In this document: in pieces, positions 1-8,413 of the stretch
Layout: every line of letters starts with the position of its first letter
Position numbering within the stretch: the first letter of the stretch is position 1
Source: JAZNQN01 sp045590195
GTDB taxonomy: Bacteria > Bacillota > Clostridia > UMGS1883 > UMGS1540
Direction: 5' to 3'
Assembly: GCA_045590195.1 (NCBI GenBank)
Contig: JAZNQN010000037.1
Span: 1 to 53,844, forward strand
DNA length: 53,844 bases
Notes under the pieces: generated by a model
What the model was told of the DNA's origin: nothing
Databases searched by the model: none
The model's input: only the letters and a program-made list of their open reading frames with translations
Translations under genes and position numbers: made by a program

Positions 1-4
1 CCAG

Positions 5-38
5 AAAAAAGCGTACTGAAACTTCAGTACGCTTTTTT
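5..38. terminator. Bidirectional intrinsic terminator at the window edge
   Basis: A perfect inverted repeat, with arms 5-20 and 23-32 continued by the T run 33-38, gives a GC-containing stem (GCGTACTGAA/TTCAGTACGC) flanked by six A and six T. It would terminate transcription on either strand. It probably serves a gene lying to the left of the window. Confidence 0.85.
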
Positions 39-39
39 C

Positions 40-210
40 GGCTAAATTCGCTTGACAGCGAGCTAAATTGAACAAGTTCAGCTAAATTGCCTGCGGCAGC
101 TAAATGTGCTTCGCACGCTTAAGAAGCGAATTTAATTTAGCTACTCCGAAGGAGTTATTTAGCTATTGCGAAGCAATAATTTCGCTTTGTAAAAGTGCGG
201 AATTTAGTTG
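40..210. repeat. Array of mini-hairpins spaced by AGCTAAATT / AATTTAGCT
   Basis: At least seven short perfect stem-loops lie in a row: CGCT-tgac-AGCG (49-60), TGAAC-aa-GTTCA (69-80), TGCC-tgc-GGCA (88-98), GTGC-ttc-GCAC (106-116), CGCTT-aag-AAGCG (116-128), ACTCC-gaa-GGAGT (143-155) and ATTGC-gaa-GCAAT (165-177). In the left half they are separated by GCTAAAT (41-47, 62-68, 81-87, 99-105). In the right half the spacer is inverted, ATTTAGCT (135-142, 157-164), with a variant at 202-208. The spacers can therefore also pair with each other and fold the whole region into one branched structure. The rest of 1-351 holds only the terminator on the left and the blaI promoter on the right. Confidence 0.75.
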
Positions 211-287
211 ATATGAATTTTTTTGGAAGTTGGAAACCCCTTGTGTTATTCATCGAAATAAGAAAATTGGATTTTTTTGAAAAAGTA

Positions 288-333
288 TTGACATTCGCTT
301 CTACATAGTGTATAATAAAAACAACTTGTAGAA
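288..333 (+). promoter_or_regulatory. blaI promoter with BlaI-type operator
   Basis: The -35 TTGACA (288-293) and -10 TATAAT (311-316) are 17 bp apart. The dyad TACA-tag-TGTA (302-312) overlaps the -10. A second inverted pair, TTCTACA (299-305) and TGTAGAA (327-333), surrounds it. TACA/TGTA half sites are the known BlaI/MecI target, so autorepression is likely. Confidence 0.75.
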
Positions 334-351
334 ACGAAGGAGGAAACTACT

Positions 352-717
352 ATGAAAATATCAGAAACAGAAATGGAGATTATGAGAATAATCTGGGATA
401 AAAATGATAAGGTAACGACAAGTGAGCTTGCAGAGAAAATGCCTGATAAAAAGCTTACTACTATTTCTACACTTGCAGGCAGACTTATTGACAAAGGCTG
501 CTTAAAATCAGAAAAGATTGGTCGAAGTCATGTTCACGAATATGAAGCTATTATATCGGAGCAGGAATATCAAGCAATGCAGACAAAGGAATTTGTAAGG
601 TCAATTCACAGAGGAAGTGCAAAGAGTCTTATTTCGGCTTTGTTCCGTGATGAAGACTTTACAAAAGAAGATATTGATGAACTTAAAAGGTTTATAGAGG
701 AAAAAGGTGATGAATAA
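352..717 (+). CDS. blaI: BlaI/MecI-family winged-helix repressor
   Basis: A 121-residue protein of the usual BlaI/MecI/CopY length. An N-terminal winged helix occupies about residues 1-65, with a recognition helix near TTISTLAGRLIDKG (36-49). The acidic helical C-terminus (about 70-121) matches the dimerisation and cleavage region of the family. In characterised systems such repressors bind TACA/TGTA dyads and are inactivated when the partner membrane protease senses a ligand. The start follows AAGGAGG. The stop overlaps the next gene as TAATG, so the two are translationally coupled. The regulated target is not obvious, because no beta-lactamase gene is present in the window. Confidence 0.88.
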   Translation: MKISETEMEIMRIIWDKNDKVTTSELAEKMPDKKLTTISTLAGRLIDKGCLKSEKIGRSHVHEYEAIISEQEYQAMQTKEFVRSIHRGSAKSLISALFRDEDFTKEDIDELKRFIEEKGDE

Positions 718-3107
718 TGTTAGAGTCAATAATAATATCAACCCTTGCCGGCTCTATAATTTGTTCAGCATTGTTGATATTCAAAAATAAACTTTTATCG
801 TTGCTTGGTGGCAAGGCATTATATTACATAAGCTTAATTGCAATGCTTGTGTTTATTTTGCCAATGAATATTGGGGATATATCACTTCCTAAAGTGCCTA
901 TAAATCAAGTAATAAATGTAACCGAATCAGAAGGTACAGTTCTGGAAACGAAAAATGATACGGCACCGCTACAAGAAGCACCACAAGAGGCTCCAAAAAC
1001 GGTGAAGAATAATGTGTTACCAAAGCCATCAAACATAGTTAGAAAGTCTAATCCAATTACAATGCAGGAAATTTTAGTATCCGTGTGGTTATTAGGGTTT
1101 ATTATTTCAATGTGTAGATACTTTGTTTCATACTTCAGGTTCAAAAAGAAAATCTGCGGGTTTGATACACACGATGTTATAGATGGCTTGGAAGTTATTA
1201 AGAGTCCACTAATATCGTCGCCGCTTGTATTTGGATTCTTCAGACCGACGCTTGCGATTCCTGAAATTGAAATGAATGAGGATGATTATAATCTTGCAAT
1301 CAAGCACGAAATGGTACATTACAGACATCATGATTCTTGGTTTAAGCTCTTTGCAGTAATCGTTAATTCAATTTGTTGGTTTAATCCGGTTACATATTTT
1401 ATGGTTAATTTAATTGGTGAAGCATGTGAATATGCCTGTGATGAACAAGTAACAAAAGAAATGGATATGACAGACAAAAAGCAGTACAGCACAATGATAC
1501 TATCTATGGTATGTCAAACTTCACCGGCTCTGTCAAGCAATATGGTTAAAAACAAAAAGCAACTCAAAAGGAGGTTTGAAATGATTATGAAAAAGAGAAA
1601 ATTTAGTGTGATGAGAACGGTATTATGTACGATACTTATGTTTGCACTCACCTGCGGCAGTGTGGTATTGGCAAATGAAGTTGCTCCACTTGTTTCCTCT
1701 TTGTTGAAAGATGATTATGTTTATGTTGCTAACTTCGGAAAAGGAAATTATAATGGTTTTGTTCCAACTGAAAAAGATGGAGTATATTACTTGCCTTGGA
1801 GAGAATTTTTGAATAATTCTGATGTTGAAAATGATAAAATAAAATATGATAACGGCACGGTTACCGTTGATTTCTGGTCCAAGACACACAAAATGATAAC
1901 TGCATTAGAACCTAATTACAGCGGTGAACCAACAGAACGAAAAGAAACAACTGTTCCTGGTAAATTTGTATGGTCAACAAGCTGCAGTATTGGAAGTAAA
2001 GAAGTAATCATTGATGGAAATAAATATACACTGTCAAATCCACCATATATGGAAAATGATATAACCTATGTTCCATATGAATATATTAAATTGCTAAAAA
2101 ACTATGAAGAAATAGGTGTAGCAATGAAATCAGATTTCAGCAACCTTACAAGTGTGTTTGTTTCCAATATGAAATATGGCTTTGACAGTTTGAATAGCAG
2201 ATTCTATATTGATGATGCTGAAATAGAAAGCTTGCCGAGAGAAAAGACAGTTGATGAAAATACACTTATAATAAATAAGTGTTATATTTGTAAAGATGCC
2301 GATATTTCTATTTCCAAAACAGGATATAGAACAGAATTTAATGCAAAGTTGGATTTTGTGGATATTAACAACAAAGAAGATGCTGGAAATACAGAGATTG
2401 TACTTAATAAAGTAACCCGTATTTATAGTAAAGGAAGCGACATAGAGGGTCTGTTTACTGTGAAGATCGACGGCGAAACTGTATATGAAAACGAAGTCGG
2501 ATATATAACTACATTACCCGTGCCGGCTGGTGATGGGATTGCTGATTTTGGAGAAACAATTGTAAAAATCGGTGAAACAAAAATCAGAATTTTCTTTTTT
2601 GGGTTAGGAACTGATAGTCATGATGAATATAGTGCTTTGAGTGTAAGAAATAGAGAAATAGCGAAAAAAGCAGATACAACAACAATTGGAATATTCCCAA
2701 CTGAAGCTAAGTTAAATGGGAAAGTCATCAAGCGAACGGATCGGGACAACTATTTTCAGTATAATATTCAGGATGAATACGCATTATTGAGTTTTGATTT
2801 TGATGATTATATAGAAGAAAGTGAAAAATGGTTTAATAGTTATAGTATTACCCGTAATGAAAACAGTCAAATTAAAGTCATAGATGAAAACACATTTGCA
2901 GGACATTTCTTTTTAGAAAATCAAAATGTACGAGTAGATTCATTTGATGCTATAATAACATTACTACCTGATAATAAATTTGAGTTTTTATCAAATGATG
3001 GAAAATACATTATCAGGGGAACGACAGGCGAATTTATTCCGCAATGGCAGTGGACCGAAGAACAAAAGAACGCTCCTGTTCCACAGGTGGTAATGATTGA
3101 TGAATGA
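717..3107 (+). CDS. BlaR1-like M56 membrane metallopeptidase with an atypical sensor region
   Basis: A 796-residue protein. Membrane segments lie near residues 5-22, 34-50 and 118-138. The M56 zinc-protease motif HEMVH is at 197-201, followed by an EYACDEQ stretch at about 238-244, and another membrane segment near 298-320. Classical BlaR1/MecR1 carry a penicillin-binding transpeptidase-like sensor after this point. Here the extracellular part (about 325-796) has no SxxK/SxN/KTG set that I can see. Instead it begins with beta-rich segments (GVYYLPWREFL, ITYVPYEYIKLL) resembling copper-amine-oxidase-N-type stalk repeats. The protease half is confident; the ligand is unknown. It overlaps blaI by one base and the following small ORF by eight. 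Confidence 0.82.
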   Translation: MLESIIISTLAGSIICSALLIFKNKLLSLLGGKALYYISLIAMLVFILPMNIGDISLPKVPINQVINVTESEGTVLETKNDTAPLQEAPQEAPKTVKNNVLPKPSNIVRKSNPITMQEILVSVWLLGFIISMCRYFVSYFRFKKKICGFDTHDVIDGLEVIKSPLISSPLVFGFFRPTLAIPEIEMNEDDYNLAIKHEMVHYRHHDSWFKLFAVIVNSICWFNPVTYFMVNLIGEACEYACDEQVTKEMDMTDKKQYSTMILSMVCQTSPALSSNMVKNKKQLKRRFEMIMKKRKFSVMRTVLCTILMFALTCGSVVLANEVAPLVSSLLKDDYVYVANFGKGNYNGFVPTEKDGVYYLPWREFLNNSDVENDKIKYDNGTVTVDFWSKTHKMITALEPNYSGEPTERKETTVPGKFVWSTSCSIGSKEVIIDGNKYTLSNPPYMENDITYVPYEYIKLLKNYEEIGVAMKSDFSNLTSVFVSNMKYGFDSLNSRFYIDDAEIESLPREKTVDENTLIINKCYICKDADISISKTGYRTEFNAKLDFVDINNKEDAGNTEIVLNKVTRIYSKGSDIEGLFTVKIDGETVYENEVGYITTLPVPAGDGIADFGETIVKIGETKIRIFFFGLGTDSHDEYSALSVRNREIAKKADTTTIGIFPTEAKLNGKVIKRTDRDNYFQYNIQDEYALLSFDFDDYIEESEKWFNSYSITRNENSQIKVIDENTFAGHFFLENQNVRVDSFDAIITLLPDNKFEFLSNDGKYIIRGTTGEFIPQWQWTEEQKNAPVPQVVMIDE

Positions 3108-3267
3108 TGAGCAACAGAATTCGGTATGGTCTGCCTGGATTGACGAAACAAAAAAGACCATAACCATAAAAGAAACACCAAACGCAAAGCAAGTATTCTT
3201 TGAAAACCGCGAAATTGGCATAGATGCCATCATGCAGCTTGTTTCTAAAGGATACAAAATAGGTTAG
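3100..3267 (+). CDS. Small hypothetical protein, 55 residues
   Basis: This frame starts at an ATG overlapping the end of the M56 gene and runs 55 codons to TAG. AGGTGG at 3085-3090 is a plausible ribosome site. The peptide is acidic at the start and contains two Trp (VWSAWIDETKK), followed by a beta-like stretch (KTITIKET) and an amphipathic C-terminus (IDAIMQLVSKGYKIG). There is no signal peptide or membrane helix. The overlap suggests co-expression with the blaI/M56 pair. I do not recognise a family. It resembles small two-stranded proteins found next to regulators, but the function is unknown. Confidence 0.55.
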   Translation: MNDEQQNSVWSAWIDETKKTITIKETPNAKQVFFENREIGIDAIMQLVSKGYKIG

Positions 3268-3321
3268 TCGTTGAAAATATCCTTATGCTTCTGCTTCTCT
3301 TTTCAGCACAAGTAAAAACAA

Positions 3322-3350
3322 TTGACTTTTATTTGAATTTGTGATAAAAT
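3322..3350 (+). promoter_or_regulatory. Promoter for the NSS transporter
   Basis: TTGACT (3322-3327), 17 bp, TAAAAT (3345-3350). A GGGAGG ribosome site at 3368-3373 precedes ATG 3381. Confidence 0.75.
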
Positions 3351-3380
3351 ACTCCATAACTTATTTTGGGAGGATAATTT

Positions 3381-4739
3381 ATGACAAACGAAAAAAGAGG
3401 TAATTTTACCGGAAAAATCGGTTTTGTTCTTGCGGCTGCAGGGTCAGCCGTGGGGCTTGGTAATATATGGCGATTTCCATATCTTGCGGCAAAATATGGT
3501 GGCGGAATATTTTTGCTTGTGTACATATTGCTTGCAGTAACCTTTGGTTTTGCGCTTATGATTGGCGAAATTGCTATTGGAAGAAAAACGGGCCTCAGCG
3601 CCATTGGTGCATTTGAAAAGCTTAACAAAAAATATAGCTTTATAGGGTATATGGGCTCGGTTGTTCCGGCGATAATTCTCCCTTATTATTGCGTAATAGG
3701 CGGCTGGGTTACAAAATATATGACTGTTTTCTTAACAGGTGGTGCATCGGCTGCTGCAAATGATGCCTTTTTCGGCAACTTTATTTCTATGCCCACAGAG
3801 CCGGTTATATGGTTTTCAATTTACCTGGCTTTAACTGCAATTGTAGTTTTGCTCGGGGTTGAAAAGGGCATTGAAAAGGTAAGCAAGTTTTTAATGCCAG
3901 TACTGATTGTGCTTTCAATTGTAATTGCAATTTATTCTCTTACTATACCGGGAGCACTTGATGGAGTTAAATATTATCTCTTCCCCGATTTTTCAAAGTT
4001 TTCAGTAACAACTGTTCTGGCGGCAATGGGGCAGCTTTTCTACTCTATGTCGCTTGCTATGGGAATTATGATAACATACGGCTCATATATGAAAAAAGAT
4101 GTAAATTTAGAGTCGTCGGTAAAAAGCATTGAGATTTTTGATACAGGAATTGCATTTTTGGCAGGCCTTATGATTATTCCTGCTGTGTTTGCGTTCTCGG
4201 GCGGAAGCCCCGAAGCTCTTGGCAAAGGCCCAAGCCTTATGTTTGTAACTCTTCCAAAGGTTTTCGAAAGTATGCCAGGTGGCGTTTATGCAGGGGCAGC
4301 ATTCTTTGTGCTTGTACTTTTAGCGGCTTTAACATCTTCAATTTCGCTTATGGAAACTGTTGTTTCTATTATATGCGATAAATTTAAACTTGGCAGAAAA
4401 ACCGTTTGTGCAATTGTTCTTGCAGGAACATTTTTAATAGGTCTTCCATCGTGCCTTGGATACAGCATTTGGGACGAAGTTAAAATAATTGGAATGCAGT
4501 TTTTGGATTTCTTCGATTTTATAAGCAACAGCGTTCTTATGCCGATTGTAGCATTTTGTACCTGTATTTTTATAGGTTATGTAATAAAGCCGCAATCGAT
4601 TATTGAAGAAGTTGAAGTTTCGGATAAATTTAAAAAGAAAAAACTTTTCACAATAGTAATTAAGTATTTTGCACCTATTTGCATTGTTCTTATACTTGTT
4701 TCCTCGGTGCTTGATGTTGTGGGAATATTTAAAATATAA
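3381..4739 (+). CDS. Sodium:neurotransmitter symporter (NSS/SNF) family permease
   Basis: A 452-residue polytopic protein with about 11 membrane helices, typical of short bacterial NSS carriers such as the MhsT/Tyt1 type. The family signature in TM1 is clear: GSAVGLGNIWRFPYLAAKYGGG-like residues at about 17-38, with the unwound substrate/Na+ site. Family members import amino acids or amines with Na+; the exact substrate cannot be read from sequence. It is monocistronic, with its own promoter and a terminator shared with the convergent PTS-type gene. It could use a Na+ gradient made by the Rnf complex encoded downstream, but that link is inference. Confidence 0.9.
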   Translation: MTNEKRGNFTGKIGFVLAAAGSAVGLGNIWRFPYLAAKYGGGIFLLVYILLAVTFGFALMIGEIAIGRKTGLSAIGAFEKLNKKYSFIGYMGSVVPAIILPYYCVIGGWVTKYMTVFLTGGASAAANDAFFGNFISMPTEPVIWFSIYLALTAIVVLLGVEKGIEKVSKFLMPVLIVLSIVIAIYSLTIPGALDGVKYYLFPDFSKFSVTTVLAAMGQLFYSMSLAMGIMITYGSYMKKDVNLESSVKSIEIFDTGIAFLAGLMIIPAVFAFSGGSPEALGKGPSLMFVTLPKVFESMPGGVYAGAAFFVLVLLAALTSSISLMETVVSIICDKFKLGRKTVCAIVLAGTFLIGLPSCLGYSIWDEVKIIGMQFLDFFDFISNSVLMPIVAFCTCIFIGYVIKPQSIIEEVEVSDKFKKKKLFTIVIKYFAPICIVLILVSSVLDVVGIFKI

Positions 4740-4741
4740 AT

Positions 4742-4784
4742 AAAAAGAGGCTGTAAAAAACTATGTTTTTTACAGCCTCTTTTT
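4742..4784. terminator. Bidirectional terminator between convergent genes
   Basis: A 19-bp stem (4742-4760 with 4766-4784) has core GAGGCTGT/ACAGCCTC, loop CTATG, and A and T runs at its edges. It serves the NSS gene on + and the PTS-type gene on -. Confidence 0.9.
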
Positions 4785-4796
4785 ACGTACGAAATA

Positions 4797-5834
4797 TTAT
4801 AAATCAAGTTTTAAATCATTTTCCTTTATCCAGCCAATTTTGCGGAACACCTTTCCAAGCGCCCAGCAGATTATTGCGGGAAGAACAAAGTGGGTTAAAA
4901 TCATACCAATCCACAAAAACGGGGAAGATGCAACTCCATCGGCAACCCAGCCTGTATAAGTTCCAATCTGGCCTACAAGGCCACATGTTCCCATACCTGA
5001 CGATACAGGTGCACCGTTCATTTCAAGGCCGAAAATACAGGTTGAAATTGGGCCCACAATTGCCGATGCAATAATCGGTGCTATCCATACTTTTGGGTTT
5101 TTAACAATGTTGCCCATCTGGAGCATACTTGTACCAAGGCCCTGAGCCAGAAGGCCGCCCCAGCGGTTTTCTTTAAAGCTCATAACTGCAAAGCCTACCA
5201 TTTGTGCACAACACCCTGCAAGTGCCGCGCCGCCTGCAAGCCCTGTAAGCGAAAGCCCTGCGCATATTGCTGCACTTGAAATAGGAAGGGTTAAAGCAAT
5301 ACCAACTATAACCGAAACTATAATTCCCATTAAGAAGGGGTGCAAGGTTGTGGCATACATTATAAGGTTTCCAACTGCCGATGCGCCTTTTCCTATTGGC
5401 CCTGCAATTACCATTGCCAAAAGAATACCCGAGCATATTGTAACAATAGGAGTTACCAAAATATCAAGCTTTGTTTCTTTTGAAACGGCTTTTCCAAGCT
5501 CCGATGCCACAATTGTTATAATTAAAACTGCAAAAGCTCCGCCTGCGCCACCAAGCTCGTTTGCGGCAATACCAACCGAGGTTAGCGAAAAAAGAACAAG
5601 TGGCGGACATTTTAAGGCAAAACCAATTGCCACAGCCATTGCCGCGCCCTGTGCGCCTTTTGCGTATGTACCAACTGTATTAAGGGCTTCAATTCCAAAC
5701 TGAGAACCAAGGGTGGAAATTATTGTGCCTATTAAAAGCGAAGCAAAAAGCCCCTGTGCCATAGCTCCAAGCGCATCAATAAAATAGCGCTGCCAGGAAA
5801 AAACAATGTCTTTTCTTTTGAGAAATTCCTTCAA
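4797..5834 (-). CDS. PTS_EIIC type 2 family membrane permease
   Basis: A 345-residue very hydrophobic protein with about 9-10 membrane segments and Gly/Ala-rich repeats (GLSLTGLAGGAALAGCCAQ, GLGTSMLQMGNI). It matches the stand-alone PTS sugar transporter subunit IIC (PTS_EIIC_2) family of Firmicutes. The start is TTG at 5834, supported by AAGGAAG six bases upstream. No EIIA or EIIB gene is nearby, so the transported compound and whether phosphotransfer is used are unknown. The charged N-terminus (MKEFLKRKD) is cytoplasmic. It is transcribed from its own promoter, divergent to cysE. Confidence 0.8.
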   Translation of the reverse strand: MKEFLKRKDIVFSWQRYFIDALGAMAQGLFASLLIGTIISTLGSQFGIEALNTVGTYAKGAQGAAMAVAIGFALKCPPLVLFSLTSVGIAANELGGAGGAFAVLIITIVASELGKAVSKETKLDILVTPIVTICSGILLAMVIAGPIGKGASAVGNLIMYATTLHPFLMGIIVSVIVGIALTLPISSAAICAGLSLTGLAGGAALAGCCAQMVGFAVMSFKENRWGGLLAQGLGTSMLQMGNIVKNPKVWIAPIIASAIVGPISTCIFGLEMNGAPVSSGMGTCGLVGQIGTYTGWVADGVASSPFLWIGMILTHFVLPAIICWALGKVFRKIGWIKENDLKLDL

Positions 5835-5863
5835 TTTTTACACTTCCTTAACATTATTTGCAT

Positions 5864-5895
5864 AGTAGTATACCACTACTGGCTAAAAAAATCAA
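5864..5895 (-). promoter_or_regulatory. Promoter of the PTS-type gene with an overlapping dyad
   Basis: Read on the minus strand: TTGATT (5895-5890), 17 bp, TATACT (5872-5867). A 6-bp inverted repeat AGTAGT-atacc-ACTACT (5864-5880) covers the -10 and could be an operator. Confidence 0.6.
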
Positions 5896-5933
5896 GTTTT
5901 TTCCTATATTTTTCTGTTTTTGTTTGACTTTTT

Positions 5934-5961
5934 GCTAAAAAAATAATATAATATATACATA
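5934..5961 (+). promoter_or_regulatory. Probable cysE operon promoter
   Basis: TTGACT (5934-5939) is followed at 16 bp by TACATA (5956-5961) inside an AT-rich block. A TATAAT at 5947-5952 is too close to pair with it. GGTGGAG lies just before ATG 5984. No T-box or SAM-type leader fits in the short gap. Confidence 0.4.
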
Positions 5962-5983
5962 TGTAATTTGGTGGAGATAAATT

Positions 5984-6637
5984 ATGTTTAAGAATCTCAG
6001 ATACGATTTGGCGGCAATTATGGACAGAGACCCTGCCGCAAGAAATAAATTAGAAGTATTTTTGCTCTATCCGGGCCTTTGGGCAGTTATTTTTCACAGA
6101 TGGTCTCACTTTTTCTATAAACACAAATGCTTTTTTGTTGCAAGATGGATTTCCCAGGCGGCACGAAGCCTTACAGGTATAGAAATTCATCCGGGGGCAA
6201 AAATAGGAAAAGGCCTTTTAATTGACCACGGAATGGGCGTTGTAATTGGCGAAACGGCCGAGGTTGGCGACAACTGTACAATTTATCAGGGGGTAACCTT
6301 GGGCGGTACAGGTAAGGATACGGGCAAACGTCATCCAACTATTGGCAACAATGTTTTAATTGGCGCCGGTGCAAAAATTCTCGGCCCCTTTAAAGTTGGC
6401 GACGGGGCTAAAATTGCGGCAAATGCAGTAGTTTTGTCCGAAGTTGCGGAAAACAGCACCTGTGTTGGTGTTCCGGGCAGAATCGTAAGGCGTGAAGGCA
6501 AAAGGCCTTTAAATCTCGATCAGGTACATATTCCCGATCCTGTTTCTCAGGAAATGTGCAGGATGCTTATTAAAATTGAAGCAATGCAAAAAGAAATTGA
6601 TAAGTTGAAAGAGGATAATAAGAATGAAACTGTATAA
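5984..6637 (+). CDS. cysE: Serine O-acetyltransferase
   Basis: A 217-residue enzyme that acetylates L-serine with acetyl-CoA, the first step of cysteine synthesis. A helical N-terminal domain (about 1-65) precedes a left-handed beta helix of hexapeptide repeats (IHPGAKIGKG, VIGETAEVGDN, TIGNNVLIGAGAKIL). The catalytic Asp-His pair is D81-H82, and a second active-site His is in KRHPTIG (H117). The C-terminal tail is charged and helical. It overlaps cysS by 14 bases, the common Firmicutes cysE-cysS arrangement that links cysteine supply to tRNA charging. Confidence 0.95.
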   Translation: MFKNLRYDLAAIMDRDPAARNKLEVFLLYPGLWAVIFHRWSHFFYKHKCFFVARWISQAARSLTGIEIHPGAKIGKGLLIDHGMGVVIGETAEVGDNCTIYQGVTLGGTGKDTGKRHPTIGNNVLIGAGAKILGPFKVGDGAKIAANAVVLSEVAENSTCVGVPGRIVRREGKRPLNLDQVHIPDPVSQEMCRMLIKIEAMQKEIDKLKEDNKNETV

Positions 6638-8000
6638 CACACTTACCAGACAGAAAGAAGAGTTTATTCCAATAAAAGAGGGCGAGGTTAAAATGTATTC
6701 CTGCGGCCCTACAGTTTATAACTTTTTCCATATAGGTAACGCAAGGCCGTTTATTATGTTCGATGCTCTTCGCAGATATTTTGAATACAGAGGCTATAAG
6801 GTTACTTTTGTTCAGAACTTTACCGATGTTGACGATAAGCTTATAAACCGCGCAAGGGAAGAGGGCATAACTGTTCCTGAAGTTGCGGATAAATATATTG
6901 AAGAATATTTTAAAGATGCTGAAGGCCTTGGAATTTGCAAAGCCTCTGTTCATCCCAGAGCAACAGAAAATATTGAAGAAATTATTAAGCTTTGCGAAAC
7001 CTTGGTTGAAAAAGGCTATGCCTATGTAGTTGACGGCGATGTTTATTTCCAAACCAAAAAGTTTAAAGAATACGGAAAGCTTTCACATCAGCCCCTTGAG
7101 GAGCTTGAGGCAGGCGCAAGAATAGGCGTTGACGATAGAAAACGCGACCCTATGGATTTTGCCCTTTGGAAAGCCCAGAAAACTGACGATGAAATCGCCT
7201 GGGACAGCCCCTTTGGTAAAGGCCGCCCCGGCTGGCATATTGAATGCAGCGCTATGGCTAACAAATACCTTGGCGAAACTATTGATATTCACAGCGGCGG
7301 AAGAGATTTAATTTTCCCTCACCACGAAAACGAAATTGCACAAAGCGAAGCCGCAAACGGAAAACCCTTTGCAAGATACTGGCTTCATAACGGATATATA
7401 AATGTTGACAATGTAAAAATGTCGAAATCTCTGGGCAACTTCTTTACAGTTCGTGAAATTGCCGAAAAATACGATTATGAGATAGTAAGATTTTTCATGC
7501 TTTCATCTCATTACCGCAGCCCGATTAACTTCAGCGCCGAGCTTATCGAAGCTTCAAAAACATCGCTGGAGCGAATTTATAACTGCAAAAACCGTTTGGC
7601 AGAAAAGGTAGAACCCAAAGATGCTACTCTTATTCCCGAAACTGCGGCTCTTAAAGAAAAATTTATTGCCGCAATGGATGATGACCTTAATACTGCCGAT
7701 GCAATTGCCGTGCTTTTTGAAACAGTAAGAGCGGCAAACACAGCCCTTTCTGAAAATGCAGAAGATTCAGTTTTGTCAAGCTATCTTGGCCTTATTTTAG
7801 AAATTGCAGGGGTTTTGGCTATCTTGCAGCGCGAAGAGGATAACTCTATCGACGAAGAAATTGAAAAACTTATTGCAGAGCGTCAGGCGGCAAGAAAAGA
7901 GAAAAACTTCCAGCTGGCTGACCAGATAAGAGCTAAAATAGAGAGCATGGGCATAGAACTTTTAGACACTCGCGAAGGCGTTGTGTGGAAAAGAAAATAA
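6624..8000 (+). CDS. cysS: Cysteinyl-tRNA synthetase
   Basis: A 458-residue class I synthetase that charges tRNA-Cys in the cytoplasm. The zinc ligands are C27 (in YSCGPTVY), C208, and H233 with E235 (FPHHENE). The HIGH motif is HIGN (36-39) and KMSKS lies at 265-269. The helical C-terminal anticodon-binding part ends in a basic tail. Length is normal for the bacterial family. The start overlaps the end of cysE, and mrnC follows after 12 bases with its own GGGGAG site, forming one transcription unit. Confidence 0.97.
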   Translation: MKLYNTLTRQKEEFIPIKEGEVKMYSCGPTVYNFFHIGNARPFIMFDALRRYFEYRGYKVTFVQNFTDVDDKLINRAREEGITVPEVADKYIEEYFKDAEGLGICKASVHPRATENIEEIIKLCETLVEKGYAYVVDGDVYFQTKKFKEYGKLSHQPLEELEAGARIGVDDRKRDPMDFALWKAQKTDDEIAWDSPFGKGRPGWHIECSAMANKYLGETIDIHSGGRDLIFPHHENEIAQSEAANGKPFARYWLHNGYINVDNVKMSKSLGNFFTVREIAEKYDYEIVRFFMLSSHYRSPINFSAELIEASKTSLERIYNCKNRLAEKVEPKDATLIPETAALKEKFIAAMDDDLNTADAIAVLFETVRAANTALSENAEDSVLSSYLGLILEIAGVLAILQREEDNSIDEEIEKLIAERQAARKEKNFQLADQIRAKIESMGIELLDTREGVVWKRK

Positions 8001-8012
8001 GGGGAGAAAAAT

Positions 8013-8411
8013 TTGCAGGAATTCAGTCTTAAACCCGGGGAATATTCCCCATTGGTTTTGGCTTATATTGGCGACAGTATTTACGAGGTTTTTATCAGAA
8101 GCCGCTTTGTAAGCGAGCATAACGACAAAGTTTCTCATTTGCATAAAATGTCGTCAAAATTTGTTTGTGCCGCGGCACAGGCAAAGGGCTATGAAATTAT
8201 TAAAGATATCCTGACCGAAGAGGAAGAGGCAATTTATAAAAGAGGGCGAAATGCCAAAAGCGCAACAACCCCCAAAAACGCCGATGTTTGTGCATATCGC
8301 TGTGCAACAGGCGTTGAAGCACTCATCGGTTTCCTTTACATAAAAAAAGAGTATGACAGAGCAGAATTTCTAATGACAAAAATATTCGAAGGCCTTGTAA
8401 AGGAAGGATAA
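8013..8411 (+). CDS. mrnC: Mini-ribonuclease III
   Basis: A 132-residue RNase III catalytic domain without a dsRNA-binding domain, the Mini-III type that matures 23S rRNA in Firmicutes. The signature YIGDSIYEVFIRS contains the catalytic acid D21, and the second acidic helix ATGVEALIGFLYI is present. The start is TTG at 8013 after GGGGAG. Its position directly after cysS is conserved in Bacillus and clostridia. Confidence 0.93.
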   Translation: MQEFSLKPGEYSPLVLAYIGDSIYEVFIRSRFVSEHNDKVSHLHKMSSKFVCAAAQAKGYEIIKDILTEEEEAIYKRGRNAKSATTPKNADVCAYRCATGVEALIGFLYIKKEYDRAEFLMTKIFEGLVKEG

Positions 8412-8413
8412 AA

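Noticed and set aside
40..210. CRISPR array
   Set aside because: The repeated unit is only about 8 bases, spacings are irregular, and the variable parts are palindromes.
5173..5703. Open frames opposite or within the PTS-type gene
   Set aside because: Shadow frames of a clearly coding membrane-protein gene, with no ribosome sites or recognisable products.
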